From contig DOMD01000011.1 of assembly GCA_003510525.1 (NCBI GenBank), forward strand, positions 292 to 8,048: DNA of 7,757 nucleotides. Reading direction: 5' to 3'. The notes beneath the pieces are model-generated. The model was not told the origin of the DNA. It saw only the letters and a program-made list of their open reading frames with translations, and searched no databases. A program made the translations under genes and the position numbers. The stretch comes from Candidatus Omnitrophota bacterium. Lineage in GTDB: Bacteria; Omnitrophota; Gorgyraeia; Gygaellales; UBA12090. Below, piece by piece: positions 1 through 7,172 of this stretch (within the stretch, counting starts at the first letter, position 1; every line of letters begins with the position of its first letter).

Positions 1-847
1 AAAAAAACGGCCATTTCTTAATAGAGTATAGCAAGCCCAGGGTAAAATGCAACCTGCCGCTTAAAGTCGTTAATAAAATTAAAAGGGGCAGAGAAATAAT
101 ATGTTTAAATAATAACCTTCCGTTATGAATATTCTTAATGATACACAAAGAATAATTTTCTCCGCTCAAGCTATCAATGCCTCTCTGGCCGTATTTTTTG
201 ATATTAGTGGCATGCACCTTATGGTAAACTACGCTTTGGGGTTCGTAGATAGTCTTCCAGCCCCGTCTCCAAGCCCGATAACATAAATCCAAATCCTCCC
301 AGTAAACCCCGTAATCCTCATCAAAACCTCCCAGCTCAAGAAATTTATCTTTATCCAAAGCCGCGCCTCCGGCGCAGGCATACAAGCTATTTACCGCGAA
401 GGCGGAATCTCCGATTACCCGGCTGAAAAAACCGTATCTGAAATCCCCTTTGGCCCGGCCAAAATTCAGAGTTTTCCTATCCCCAGAAAGCATCTTTGCC
501 CCCACGGCAAAGGTATCATCATTCTCCCGAAAATGCCTTACTAACGGCGCGATAAAATCCCTCTCCACAATCACATCATTATTCAAGACAATCACCACAT
601 CCCCTTTAGCCGCGCTAATCCCTTTATTCATCGCCTTGGTGAAAGAGAGATTCTCGGCCCAAGACAATATACTTACCTGGGGGAAGTCTGCCCTAACATA
701 CTCCGCGCTGCCATCTGAGCTTCCATTATCTATAACCAAAACCTCATACTCATCGCCGTAAACCCCCACTGCCCGCATTACTGAAGGAAGGCATTCTTTT
801 AATAAATCTATCCCATTCCAGCTCAAGATGACTATGCTAATTAACAT
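1..847 (-). CDS. GT2 family glycosyltransferase (3' end beyond left edge)
   Basis: The reading frame opens with ATG at 847-845 and stays open for 282 codons to the left edge, so the C-terminus is missing. It is a cytoplasmic GT-A fold sugar transferase of the rhamnosyltransferase-like GT2 group (WbbL-like), which transfers a nucleotide-activated sugar to a growing surface glycan. Visible motifs are the N-terminal strand ISIVILSWN (residues 3-11), DNGSSDGS (40-47), the metal/nucleotide-binding NND (89-91, in the DXD position), the acceptor-side segment CAGGAAL (158-164) and the catalytic-base motif WEDLDLCYR (183-191). A hydrophobic stretch at about 246-262 may be a membrane-associated helix near the C-terminus. 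The gene follows the GT4 gene after 47 bases. Its ribosome site is weak (GGTAG close to ATG), which suggests read-through expression from the operon. The donor sugar cannot be predicted. Confidence 0.93.
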   Translation of the reverse strand, partial: MLISIVILSWNGIDLLKECLPSVMRAVGVYGDEYEVLVIDNGSSDGSAEYVRADFPQVSILSWAENLSFTKAMNKGISAAKGDVVIVLNNDVIVERDFIAPLVRHFRENDDTFAVGAKMLSGDRKTLNFGRAKGDFRYGFFSRVIGDSAFAVNSLYACAGGAALDKDKFLELGGFDEDYGVYWEDLDLCYRAWRRGWKTIYEPQSVVYHKVHATNIKKYGQRGIDSLSGENYSLCIIKNIHNGRLLFKHIISLPLLILLTTLSGRLHFTLGLLYSIKKWPFF

Positions 848-871
848 TCTACCAAGTTAATGAATTCGGCT

Positions 872-902
872 GTTTTTCGCAGCGAATGTTGATTTTAGCC
901 AA
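872..902. repeat. Solo fragment resembling one arm of the 5406-5649 inverted-repeat element
   Basis: This stretch aligns with 5445-5473 in the same orientation: 26 of 29 aligned bases match, with one 2-base gap, including the 12-base identical block gattttagccaa and the 8-base block agcgaatg. It fills most of the 47-base gap between the GT4 and GT2 genes. The TAA stop of the GT4 gene (897-895) lies inside the 12-base block, so the repeat may have supplied that stop and the last one or two codons. No partner arm is visible beside it. It is either a truncated element or a chance similarity helped by base composition; the long identical block favours the former. Confidence 0.6.
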
Positions 903-2034
903 CCAACTCTTCCCACACCCCAAGCATCTGCCGAGCCGCCTTTTCCCAACTAAACTCCTTAGAGCGTTCAAATCCCTTTTCGGCTAATGTCCTTCTTAAA
1001 CCTTCATTAGAAAGCAGGCTATCTATAGCCGCGGATATTTCCTCAAGGTTATGCGGATTAACCAAAACCCCGCAGTCCCCCACAATCTCCGCCATTGAGG
1101 TATTCCCCGAAGCGATAACCGGTTTAGCGCAGGCCATTGCCTCAATCACCGGCAAGCCGAAACCTTCGTAAAAAGATACCGAAATCACGCTCTCGGCCAT
1201 ATTATACAGACTAACCAGGTCTTCCTGCGGAATATACCCTAAAAGTACGACCCGTTTTTCTAGATGTAAATCCGCGATGAGCCGCTGAATAGACTCAAAA
1301 TACCGCGGGTCATTCTTCACCCCCGCCAATACCAAAGCCGCCTCCTTATCTTTTATCCGGGAAAAGGCCTTAATTAAACCGTCTATATTCTTATGATAAT
1401 CCAGCGCTCCCGCGTAAAGAATAAATCTCGCGTCTATCCCATATTTCTCCCGCGTCCGCGCGAATAAGTCGCTGTCGCTCACCGGACGAAAACAATCTTG
1501 CGCCGCCTCGTGAATCACGGCTATACGGCTTTCATCAATTCCGCATAACTGCCTTATCTTCTCTTTAGTATAATGGGAAACTGAAATCACCTTATCGGCC
1601 TTATGCAGGGTCTTATCCTTAAGCCGATAATAAATCCGACGCAGGATTAAATTCCTCTTATGGTATAAGGGATAATCACTATTGATAAAATCATGCACGG
1701 TGATTACCTTCTTAGCCCGAGCCAATACCGGGACTATATACTCCGGGGAATAAAATAAGTCCAGCCGCTCTTTCCTGGCCGCGTAAGGGAATAAAAACTG
1801 GCCGCACATCCAGACAAAATGTTTTTGCCGGCGGGTAAGCCTTTCTATCCTGGCCTTCTCAAATACGCCTTCTCTCAAGAAATCAGGAACCGGCAGCCCC
1901 TTAAAGGCAAAAAATACATATTCGTTCACCCGGTCAGCCTCGAGCACGGCTTTAACAAGGCAGCGGGTATAAGTGCCGATGCCCCGCAACTGACTATCAT
2001 TTTGTAACGACCTTATGTCAATCCCAATCCGCAT
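895..2034 (-). CDS. GT4 family (GT-B fold) glycosyltransferase
   Basis: This is a complete 379-residue retaining glycosyltransferase, a normal length for GT4, acting on the cytoplasmic side in glycan assembly; mannosyltransferases of O-antigen loci are the closest general type. The N-terminal domain starts with MRIGIDIRSL and has the acceptor-loop motif RGIGTY (17-22) and TVHD (112-115). The C-terminal Rossmann domain has YAGALDYHKN (207-216), whose lysine (K215) is the usual donor-phosphate contact, and the E-x7-E donor-binding motif EGFGLPVIE (E290, E298), followed by SMAEIVGDCGVLVNP (313-327). ATG at 2034 is supported by GGGTGA (2046-2041) six bases upstream. The start lies one base after the stop of the ABC ATPase gene, so the two are probably translationally coupled. 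Its stop codon lies within a short repeat fragment (872-902). Donor and acceptor are unknown. Confidence 0.95.
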   Translation of the reverse strand: MRIGIDIRSLQNDSQLRGIGTYTRCLVKAVLEADRVNEYVFFAFKGLPVPDFLREGVFEKARIERLTRRQKHFVWMCGQFLFPYAARKERLDLFYSPEYIVPVLARAKKVITVHDFINSDYPLYHKRNLILRRIYYRLKDKTLHKADKVISVSHYTKEKIRQLCGIDESRIAVIHEAAQDCFRPVSDSDLFARTREKYGIDARFILYAGALDYHKNIDGLIKAFSRIKDKEAALVLAGVKNDPRYFESIQRLIADLHLEKRVVLLGYIPQEDLVSLYNMAESVISVSFYEGFGLPVIEAMACAKPVIASGNTSMAEIVGDCGVLVNPHNLEEISAAIDSLLSNEGLRRTLAEKGFERSKEFSWEKAARQMLGVWEELVG

Positions 2035-2035
2035 A

Positions 2036-2773
2036 TTATTTCACCCGCGTATCCCGCGCATACTCTTGTAAAATTCGCTCTGTGTTCCCGCACGCGCGGA
2101 TCCGGCCTTTTTCCAACCAAATCACCCGGTCACACAAACGCGCGATCTCTTCCATATTATGCGAAACTAGGATAAAAGCCGTTCCCTGGCTTTTCAACCC
2201 CTCAATCCTGGCAAAACACTTCTCCCTGAAGGCCACATCTCCCACCGCCAGGGACTCGTCAATCAGCAGGATATCCGATTCAATGTTGACAATCAAGGCA
2301 AAGGCCAGGCGCATGCGCATCCCGAAAGAATACTGGCGCAAAGGCACATCCAGAAAATCCTTTAATTGGGCAAACTCCGCTATTTTCGCGATCTTAGCGG
2401 CTATCCGGCGGCGGGAAAGTCCAAAGATGGCCCCGTGCAGATAGAGATTTTCTAACCCGGTAAATTCCAGCAAGAACCCTGAACCCAACTCCAGAGAAGC
2501 CGCCAGCCTCCCCTGAATCCACACCCGGCCGGAAGTAAAAGAATAGATATTAGCCAGTACCCGCAAGAGAGTAGTTTTTCCGGAACCGTTAGTCCCGATT
2601 AAACCCAGGGCTTCGCCTCTTTGCAGAGAAAAACTCACCCCTTCCAAGGCCCAAAGATCCTGATAAAGCTGCGTGCGATGAAAAAAATTATAGGCTGCCT
2701 TTTGCAGGGTCAAAGGCGGCTGGTGAAAAATCCGGAATTTCTTGCTTAGACTTTCTGCCTTCAGCGCTTCCAT
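2036..2773 (-). CDS. Polysaccharide-export ABC transporter ATPase (Wzt/TagH type, short form)
   Basis: This 245-residue nucleotide-binding subunit would power export of a lipid-linked glycan through the permease encoded just upstream. It shows Walker A GTNGSGKT (60-67), the subfamily-typical ELGSGF..EFTGLEN segment (95-109) in place of a classical Q-loop glutamine, the degenerate signature YSFGM (148-152), Walker B ILLIDE (168-173) with catalytic E173, D-loop SLAVGD (174-179) and switch histidine H205. The N-terminal insert before the first strand (roughly 15-40, aromatic-rich) is also typical of the Wzt/TagH/RfbE group. The protein ends soon after the ATPase core, so it lacks the C-terminal carbohydrate-binding domain of long Wzt proteins that recognise a capped chain end. 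ATG at 2773 follows GGAGAG (2789-2784) with a 10-base spacer and lies 3 bases after the permease stop. Confidence 0.95.
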   Translation of the reverse strand: MEALKAESLSKKFRIFHQPPLTLQKAAYNFFHRTQLYQDLWALEGVSFSLQRGEALGLIGTNGSGKTTLLRVLANIYSFTSGRVWIQGRLAASLELGSGFLLEFTGLENLYLHGAIFGLSRRRIAAKIAKIAEFAQLKDFLDVPLRQYSFGMRMRLAFALIVNIESDILLIDESLAVGDVAFREKCFARIEGLKSQGTAFILVSHNMEEIARLCDRVIWLEKGRIRACGNTERILQEYARDTRVK

Positions 2774-2776
2774 AGC

Positions 2777-3559
2777 TTATAATCTCTCCGGAATAGCCAT
2801 TCGCATCTTATTAAAGGCCCAGAAACAAAAGATAAAAATTATCCCAGATTCGGCTAAAGCCAAACCCATTCGGAAAATATCCGGCGGCGCATTAAAGAAA
2901 AATACCCGGGTAAATCCGTCAATAATCACCGCCAAGGGATTAAGCCGATAGATAAAATTCCATCTTGGGGGAACTAATTCCAGGGTATACACCACCGGGA
3001 CAAAATAAAAAAATAGCCGCAAAAAGAAATTAAGGATAAAATTCAGGTCCCGAAAAATAACAAATAGCCCCGAAGCGAGAACCGCCAAGCCGCTGACTAA
3101 AATAAACTCTATAAAAGCCAATACCGGGATATAGAACCAGAGGATTGCTCCCCCCGGCCATTTTCCCAAAAATGCCAGAAAAATCAAAAGGATCGTCAGT
3201 TCTATCAAGAAATTCACGAAATTAACCGCGGTTACGGCCAGGGGGACTATCTCCAGAGGGAAATACACATTCTTGACAAAAGAGCTGTCTTCCACAATAG
3301 AAACTACGCTGTTAATCAACGCAGAATTAAAAAAATTCCAGGGGAACATCGCGCAAAGCAGGTATAAAGGGTAATCCTTTATACCTATCTTAAAAATTAC
3401 CGTAAAGACAAAAGAAAATATCAGGACATTAAGCAAAGGATTTAAGAGCGACCAGAAAATCCCCAGGAAGGAATTCTTGTATTTGGCTTTGAAACCCCGG
3501 ACCAAAAAAGCATAAATCAGCCAGCGGTAATGAAAGATGTTTTTAATCTGCTTTAACAT
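2777..3559 (-). CDS. Polysaccharide-export ABC transporter permease (Wzm/TagG type, ABC-2)
   Basis: This 260-residue inner-membrane protein is the membrane half of a glycan exporter and has the normal length for the family. The N-terminus carries the amphipathic interface segment LVRGFKAKYKNSFLG (19-33) that precedes the first membrane helix in Wzm proteins. Hydrophobic segments lie at about 34-57, 64-85, 104-131, 138-168, 174-192 and 233-250, consistent with six helices. The family motif DSSFVKN.YFPLEIVPL (91-107) is the coupling region between helices 2 and 3, and FRDLNF (169-174) is the second conserved cytoplasmic motif. The start ATG (3559-3557) shares its A with the TAA stop of the upstream GT-C gene (TAATG); no ribosome site is seen, so expression probably depends on translational coupling. 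The next gene encodes its ATPase. The cargo is inferred from context only. Confidence 0.95.
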   Translation of the reverse strand: MLKQIKNIFHYRWLIYAFLVRGFKAKYKNSFLGIFWSLLNPLLNVLIFSFVFTVIFKIGIKDYPLYLLCAMFPWNFFNSALINSVVSIVEDSSFVKNVYFPLEIVPLAVTAVNFVNFLIELTILLIFLAFLGKWPGGAILWFYIPVLAFIEFILVSGLAVLASGLFVIFRDLNFILNFFLRLFFYFVPVVYTLELVPPRWNFIYRLNPLAVIIDGFTRVFFFNAPPDIFRMGLALAESGIIFIFCFWAFNKMRMAIPERL

Positions 3560-5385
3560 TAAAAATTATGATTGTTGCTTAGAAAATGGCGGTATTCGGC
3601 GGCGACACAGCTTTTGATAATACTCTCGCGTTTTTTCTGGTCAAAATTTAATAAACCCCTGGCTACGCCGGAATAAAGATCTTTCAGATAAAAAGGCATC
3701 ATCTTTCGGCTAATCAATAATAATATCGGCTCCACGTCAGAAGCCGCCACAAAATTGATCATCAGCCCTTCGCCCAAACCGGCATATAAATATTTTTTAT
3801 ATTTATCCTCTATCCCGGAAGATACAGCTTCCAGCCTTTTTGCGCCTGATGCCGGATCCTCAAAAAAGATATTATTCAAACCTATGCACCAGCCTTTATA
3901 AAGATAACTTTGATATTCAGGCCTAAATTTGCCAAACACAGAAAGAATCCCCTCAATATCTTCATTTATGGCCCGGTTAAAAGCCATCCCCGCGGCTATG
4001 CCGGAGAGGAAATCCGGCCCATGCCGGGGATTCACCCGGCGTATATGACCTATAACCGCCCTTATCCCTTCTATGGTGCGGCCGCCGGAAATCCTATCTC
4101 CCAATTCATAATATGAAAAACCTGGCTGTTGTAACGGAACGCCAAAATTCTTAAAAGAAATAAGCCTTATGTTAGCCTGTAGTCCGGCTAAGAGCAGAAA
4201 CCCTAATACCGGTGCCGCTATCATTCTTCTCTTATTCTCCCAAAGCTTATCTAACGCGAATGAAATGACAAAAAATATAACCGGATACACTATAGTAAGA
4301 TATTTATATTTTAAGTAACCCGCGTCATCCTCCCAAACACCGAGGCCGCCAAAGGTATAGGCCAACAGATAGACCAGAAAATAAAGCAGAAACGGGAACT
4401 CGCGCGGAATCATGCTACTGCTGATTATATTTGGCTTAAACCGGAATAAGGAAACGCGAATTTTATTAATCACCTCACGATTAAGCCATATAATATAGAG
4501 AAGAGCCGGTAGAAAAACGAAAAAATAGGCAAAGGAAATAATCTCCGGCTTAAAGATAAACGACCTGGGCAGATGGTCAATAATTATCGCCTTTAACTTC
4601 GGCAGCCAATTTGAAGCCCCGGAGCGGGGGTAAAGCTTAAAAATGCTGTCGCAGGGAATGGAATACTGCCAATGCCGGCTAAAATAATGGTATATCCCGG
4701 GGGAGTAACCCGCGAAAAAAGAAAGCAAATAAATGCCAAAAGACTTCTTAAAGAAAAACCTTCTGTCCAAAATGAATATGACAAAGAAACAAGTTACTAA
4801 AACAATAATGTTATTTTGTATAATCCAGATGCTTAGGCCGCTTAAGAAACCGAAAACCGCCCAGAGCCTACCCCTGGCTTCATCCGGATGCTTGCCGGAC
4901 AATATCTTTTGCAGAAAAATCAAAAATAGCGGGGTAAAGAAATAATACTCGGCATGAGCCCCCCAGGTAACCAAAGAAGCCTGGCTATAAAGCGGAGGTG
5001 AAAGTATAAACAACAAGCTCCAAATAACGGCTACGCGCCGGTTAAAAATACGCGTTAAGAGGATAAACCAGAGGATAAGGCAGGCCAAAGAACAGGCCAC
5101 CGCGGCCAGTTTTAGAGAAAAATAAGAATCGCCAAAAGCCAGAAAGAGAGGCGCGGCAATAAAAGACGCCAGGAGCCTGCCTCCCTCATAAACCTCCGAA
5201 TCCGCCTCAGGATAATCAAGTATGGGAAGCATCGGCTTCTCTATTATTTCCTTGGCCAGCGCCCCCCGGGACAGTTCATCCGCGTCAAAATAAATATTAT
5301 CCCAGGAAAATATCAATATCGAGACGCGCATTAACAAAAATAACGCGCTTAATCCTAATAGTATTGAGAAGTTTCTTTTTAGCAT
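3559..5385 (-). CDS. GT-C type membrane glycosyltransferase with C-terminal helical repeat array
   Basis: This 608-residue protein has two parts. Residues 1 to about 405 are a polytopic membrane domain with roughly ten or more hydrophobic segments (about 8-27, 72-85, 90-111, 118-132, 146-161, 175-206, 214-232, 283-301, 331-347, 363-378, 388-402). The first periplasmic loop has YFDADELSR (32-40), whose acidic D-x-D-E group matches the catalytic position of GT39/GT83-like enzymes (PMT, ArnT) that use polyprenyl-phosphate sugars outside the inner membrane. Residues 425-608 are a soluble tail of repeated two-helix units. Each unit opens with [YD]-[LF]-[YL]-x-G-x3-G-[LM] at 458, 494, 532 and 569, with a degenerate unit near 425 and a truncated one at 600. 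ATG at 5385 has only a weak ribosome site. The stop overlaps the permease start by one base. The donor and acceptor are unknown and the tail is not a family I recognise. Confidence 0.85.
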   Translation of the reverse strand: MLKRNFSILLGLSALFLLMRVSILIFSWDNIYFDADELSRGALAKEIIEKPMLPILDYPEADSEVYEGGRLLASFIAAPLFLAFGDSYFSLKLAAVACSLACLILWFILLTRIFNRRVAVIWSLLFILSPPLYSQASLVTWGAHAEYYFFTPLFLIFLQKILSGKHPDEARGRLWAVFGFLSGLSIWIIQNNIIVLVTCFFVIFILDRRFFFKKSFGIYLLSFFAGYSPGIYHYFSRHWQYSIPCDSIFKLYPRSGASNWLPKLKAIIIDHLPRSFIFKPEIISFAYFFVFLPALLYIIWLNREVINKIRVSLFRFKPNIISSSMIPREFPFLLYFLVYLLAYTFGGLGVWEDDAGYLKYKYLTIVYPVIFFVISFALDKLWENKRRMIAAPVLGFLLLAGLQANIRLISFKNFGVPLQQPGFSYYELGDRISGGRTIEGIRAVIGHIRRVNPRHGPDFLSGIAAGMAFNRAINEDIEGILSVFGKFRPEYQSYLYKGWCIGLNNIFFEDPASGAKRLEAVSSGIEDKYKKYLYAGLGEGLMINFVAASDVEPILLLISRKMMPFYLKDLYSGVARGLLNFDQKKRESIIKSCVAAEYRHFLSNNHNF

Positions 5386-5405
5386 AACAATTACTCAGTT
5401 TCTTT

Positions 5406-5649
5406 CGTAACTATTGTGGAATAGCCCTGTCAACGAAACTAATGGTTTTTGAGCGAATGACGATTTTAGCCAAAGCAGCTTGAGCATTTTGGGAATCCCA
5501 GTGGAGCGAAGCGACAACACTGGGACGGCGAGGATGTGTGAGGGGTATTTGTGAGAACAAATACCCCGAGTTCCGCAGCCGCCAAAATGCGAAAGACCTT
5601 TGGCGTTAAAAAATCGTCTTTGAGCGAAAAGACCGTTAGTTTCGTTACG
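5406..5649. repeat. Large imperfect inverted repeat, MITE/BIME-like element
   Basis: The outer arms (about 5432-5492 and 5582-5646) pair through a series of exact blocks in matching order: aacgaaactaa 5432-5442 with 5636-5646, gacgatttt 5459-5467 with 5610-5618, gccaaag 5469-5475 with 5598-5604, and gcattttgg 5484-5492 with 5582-5590. A further 6-base pair, cgtaac (5406-5411) with gttacg (5644-5649), may mark the outer limit. The centre (5493-5581) contains two smaller hairpins: cccagtg/cactggg (5497-5503/5518-5524) and a perfect 11-base stem (5542-5567). The word gagcgaa occurs three times in the same direction (5451, 5504, 5622). There is no transposase; the layout suggests a non-autonomous mobile element or a palindromic intergenic repeat family. 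No target-site duplication was identified. Confidence 0.8.
5542..5567. other. Perfect 11-base-pair hairpin inside the inverted-repeat element
   Basis: Bases 5542-5552 (ggggtatttgt) are the exact reverse complement of 5557-5567 (acaaatacccc), separated by the 4-base loop gaga. There is no T-run directly after the stem on either strand, so it is not a canonical intrinsic terminator. It lies near the centre of the larger inverted repeat, where it would form the head of a cruciform or of a folded transcript. Confidence 0.85.
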
Positions 5650-5656
5650 TAATGTC

Positions 5657-5683
5657 ATTTTAATGTCTCTTCTTGTGTTGCAA
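5657..5683 (-). promoter_or_regulatory. Weak candidate promoter for the glycan-export block
   Basis: On the minus strand TTGCAA (5683-5678) and TAAAAT (5662-5657) are separated by 15 bases. The -10 box matches the sigma-70 consensus at 5 of 6 positions and the -35 box at 4 of 6, but the spacing is shorter than the preferred 17. It is downstream of the radical SAM gene and would transcribe through the inverted-repeat element into the GT-C gene. The surrounding AT-rich sequence makes a chance match quite possible. Confidence 0.2.
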
Positions 5684-5724
5684 TATGTTAGGCTATTTCT
5701 TCCGCATTATTTACGAATGAACCA

Positions 5725-7170
5725 TTACTTATCTACATTATCATACCCGTAGATATGATAATAAATTAAAAGATACCGGATATCTAACCCATAAGCTAAA
5801 CCCTTAGCGCAATAGGCAAAAAGCCTGGTGAAATATCGCAAGCCCTGGCTAAAGAGCATATTCAAAAGACGCGCGCCGAACGTCAAGAAGTAGGCCTTTT
5901 TCTGCAGAAATTCTATCTGGCGGGGCTTAATGCCCTTTAATTCCACCACAGCGTCAAAAGTGATGTTATCAGCCCTATCCCATAATTTCTGGTCTATCCT
6001 GCCTCCGTGTTCAGTGATTTGTTGTATGCCGATTTCCGTAAACGGCTTATAGATAAAAAACGCCGAACGGCTGGCCTTTAATTCACCAGCTAATTTTATG
6101 GTAGCATTTATTGTTTCCCGGGTCTCGGCAGGCCCACCCAGCATATAATACGCGGTCAGCCCTACTTTATATCTGCGGCAAAGCTTAACTATAGACCTTA
6201 TTTTATTATTAGAAATGTGTTTGCCATAAATCTTATTCCGGATAAACTCATCCCCTGCCTCAATCCCCACCCTCAAAATAGCGCAACCGCTCTCCCCCAG
6301 CATCTTAATCTTACCTTCATCCAAATGGTCTACGCGGGAAAAGGCGCTAAACTTTAATTCTTGGGCCAGCCCCAGCCTCCTATATTCACCGCAGAACTTA
6401 TCCAGCCAGTTGGCGTCCATAGTGAATACCTGGTCAAATAATTGGGCCAGGCGCATACCGCGTTTTCTATACTTATTCCATTGAAAAGCAATCTCTCTCG
6501 CGTATCCTTCGGGGCTTCTTAAACGGTAATAATTGCCCTTCACAGCCCGCGAAATTCCCACGGCATCACAATAGCTGCACTGATAAGGACACCCTCTAGT
6601 CCCAATGATATACAACATCCCCAGAAAATAAAAGTATCTATCCAAATCCTGCCAGGCATCCCAATCCGCGATAGGCAGGCTGTCAATATCTTCAATAAAA
6701 CTCCCCCCGGGATTAATAATACTAGTGCCGGCCTCCCGATAGCCCACACCCGCCAATCCGGCTATCGACAGTTTGTTCTCCAATCTATCCATTAAGCTGG
6801 CCAGGGCATATTCCCCGTCTCCAATACAAACAAAATCCACACCCTCAATATTCAGGCTTTCCTTAGGATGAATAGAAGCCTGATACCCCCCCAAGACCAC
6901 AGGCAGACCATAGCCAGATTTCACCTTTTGTATCAGTTGTTTCACATAAGGCATATATAACGCGGTCGCGGAAATTCCGATAATATCCGGACGGTTGTCC
7001 TTAATATGCTGATTCAGGTATGCCTGCCAGGTTCTACGATGAAATGTCAAATCGCAGACTTTAGCTTTATGCGGCGTCTTTTGATTCAGATACGCGGCTA
7101 AAGCAGTAGCCGCGATATCCAGCGCGCTATAATCACCTCCCAGGACAGGATTTATAAACGATATCTTCAT
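5725..7170 (-). CDS. Radical SAM protein with N-terminal cobalamin-binding-like domain
   Basis: This 481-residue protein has the layout of class B (cobalamin-dependent) radical SAM enzymes. Residues 1 to about 150 form a B12-binding-like Rossmann domain, including DIIGISATALYMPYV (62-76), VVLGGYQASIHPKE (91-104) and the family's GDGE (117-120); no DxHxxG cobalt-ligand motif is visible, as is common in this group. The radical SAM core has the 4Fe-4S motif CPYQCSYC (C194, C198, C201), VGIEAGDE (301-308) that aligns with the SAM-contacting strand, and GGPAETRETI (345-354). The C-terminal ~100 residues are a helical extension with tyrosine-rich LLIYYHIYGY near the end. Class B members methylate inert carbons or phosphorus, or rearrange carbon skeletons; the substrate here is not predictable. 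ATG at 7170 lies two bases after the stop of a related radical SAM gene; the ribosome site is weak. Confidence 0.92.
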   Translation of the reverse strand: MKISFINPVLGGDYSALDIAATALAAYLNQKTPHKAKVCDLTFHRRTWQAYLNQHIKDNRPDIIGISATALYMPYVKQLIQKVKSGYGLPVVLGGYQASIHPKESLNIEGVDFVCIGDGEYALASLMDRLENKLSIAGLAGVGYREAGTSIINPGGSFIEDIDSLPIADWDAWQDLDRYFYFLGMLYIIGTRGCPYQCSYCDAVGISRAVKGNYYRLRSPEGYAREIAFQWNKYRKRGMRLAQLFDQVFTMDANWLDKFCGEYRRLGLAQELKFSAFSRVDHLDEGKIKMLGESGCAILRVGIEAGDEFIRNKIYGKHISNNKIRSIVKLCRRYKVGLTAYYMLGGPAETRETINATIKLAGELKASRSAFFIYKPFTEIGIQQITEHGGRIDQKLWDRADNITFDAVVELKGIKPRQIEFLQKKAYFLTFGARLLNMLFSQGLRYFTRLFAYCAKGLAYGLDIRYLLIYYHIYGYDNVDK

Positions 7171-7172
7171 AC

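Larger units (their letters stand above)
5386..5724. other. Non-coding gap between the radical SAM gene and the glycan-export block
   Basis: This 339-base gap separates the radical SAM gene from the GT-C gene, whereas the other gaps in the window are 47 bases or less. About 244 bases of it are an inverted-repeat element (5406-5649). The remaining AT-rich stretch at 5650-5724 has no clear terminator for the radical SAM gene and holds only a weak promoter candidate. A stop-free 87-codon frame runs through the element on the minus strand, but its translation reflects the palindrome rather than a protein family. Confidence 0.8.

Noticed and set aside
450..761. 103-codon open frame on the plus strand
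   Set aside because: It is the reverse strand of a clear GT2 glycosyltransferase whose motifs (NND, WEDLD) continue through the same bases.
5428..5433. Perfect -35 box TTGACA on the minus strand upstream of the GT-C gene
   Set aside because: No acceptable -10 box lies 16-18 bases downstream (TTACGA at 17, TAGTTA at 14), so it is not called as a promoter; it may still be an outward-facing signal of the element.
5542..5567. Intrinsic terminator for the radical SAM genes
   Set aside because: The stem is perfect but no T-run follows on either strand and it is about 160 bases past the stop codon inside a repeat.
5432..5646. CRISPR array
   Set aside because: The similar segments are inverted and imperfect with no regular repeat-spacer periodicity and no cas genes nearby.
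5395..5658. 87-codon open frame on the minus strand
   Set aside because: It lies almost exactly on the inverted-repeat element, its translation follows the palindrome and shows no domain, and there is no ribosome site. It is best read as a spurious frame of the repeat.
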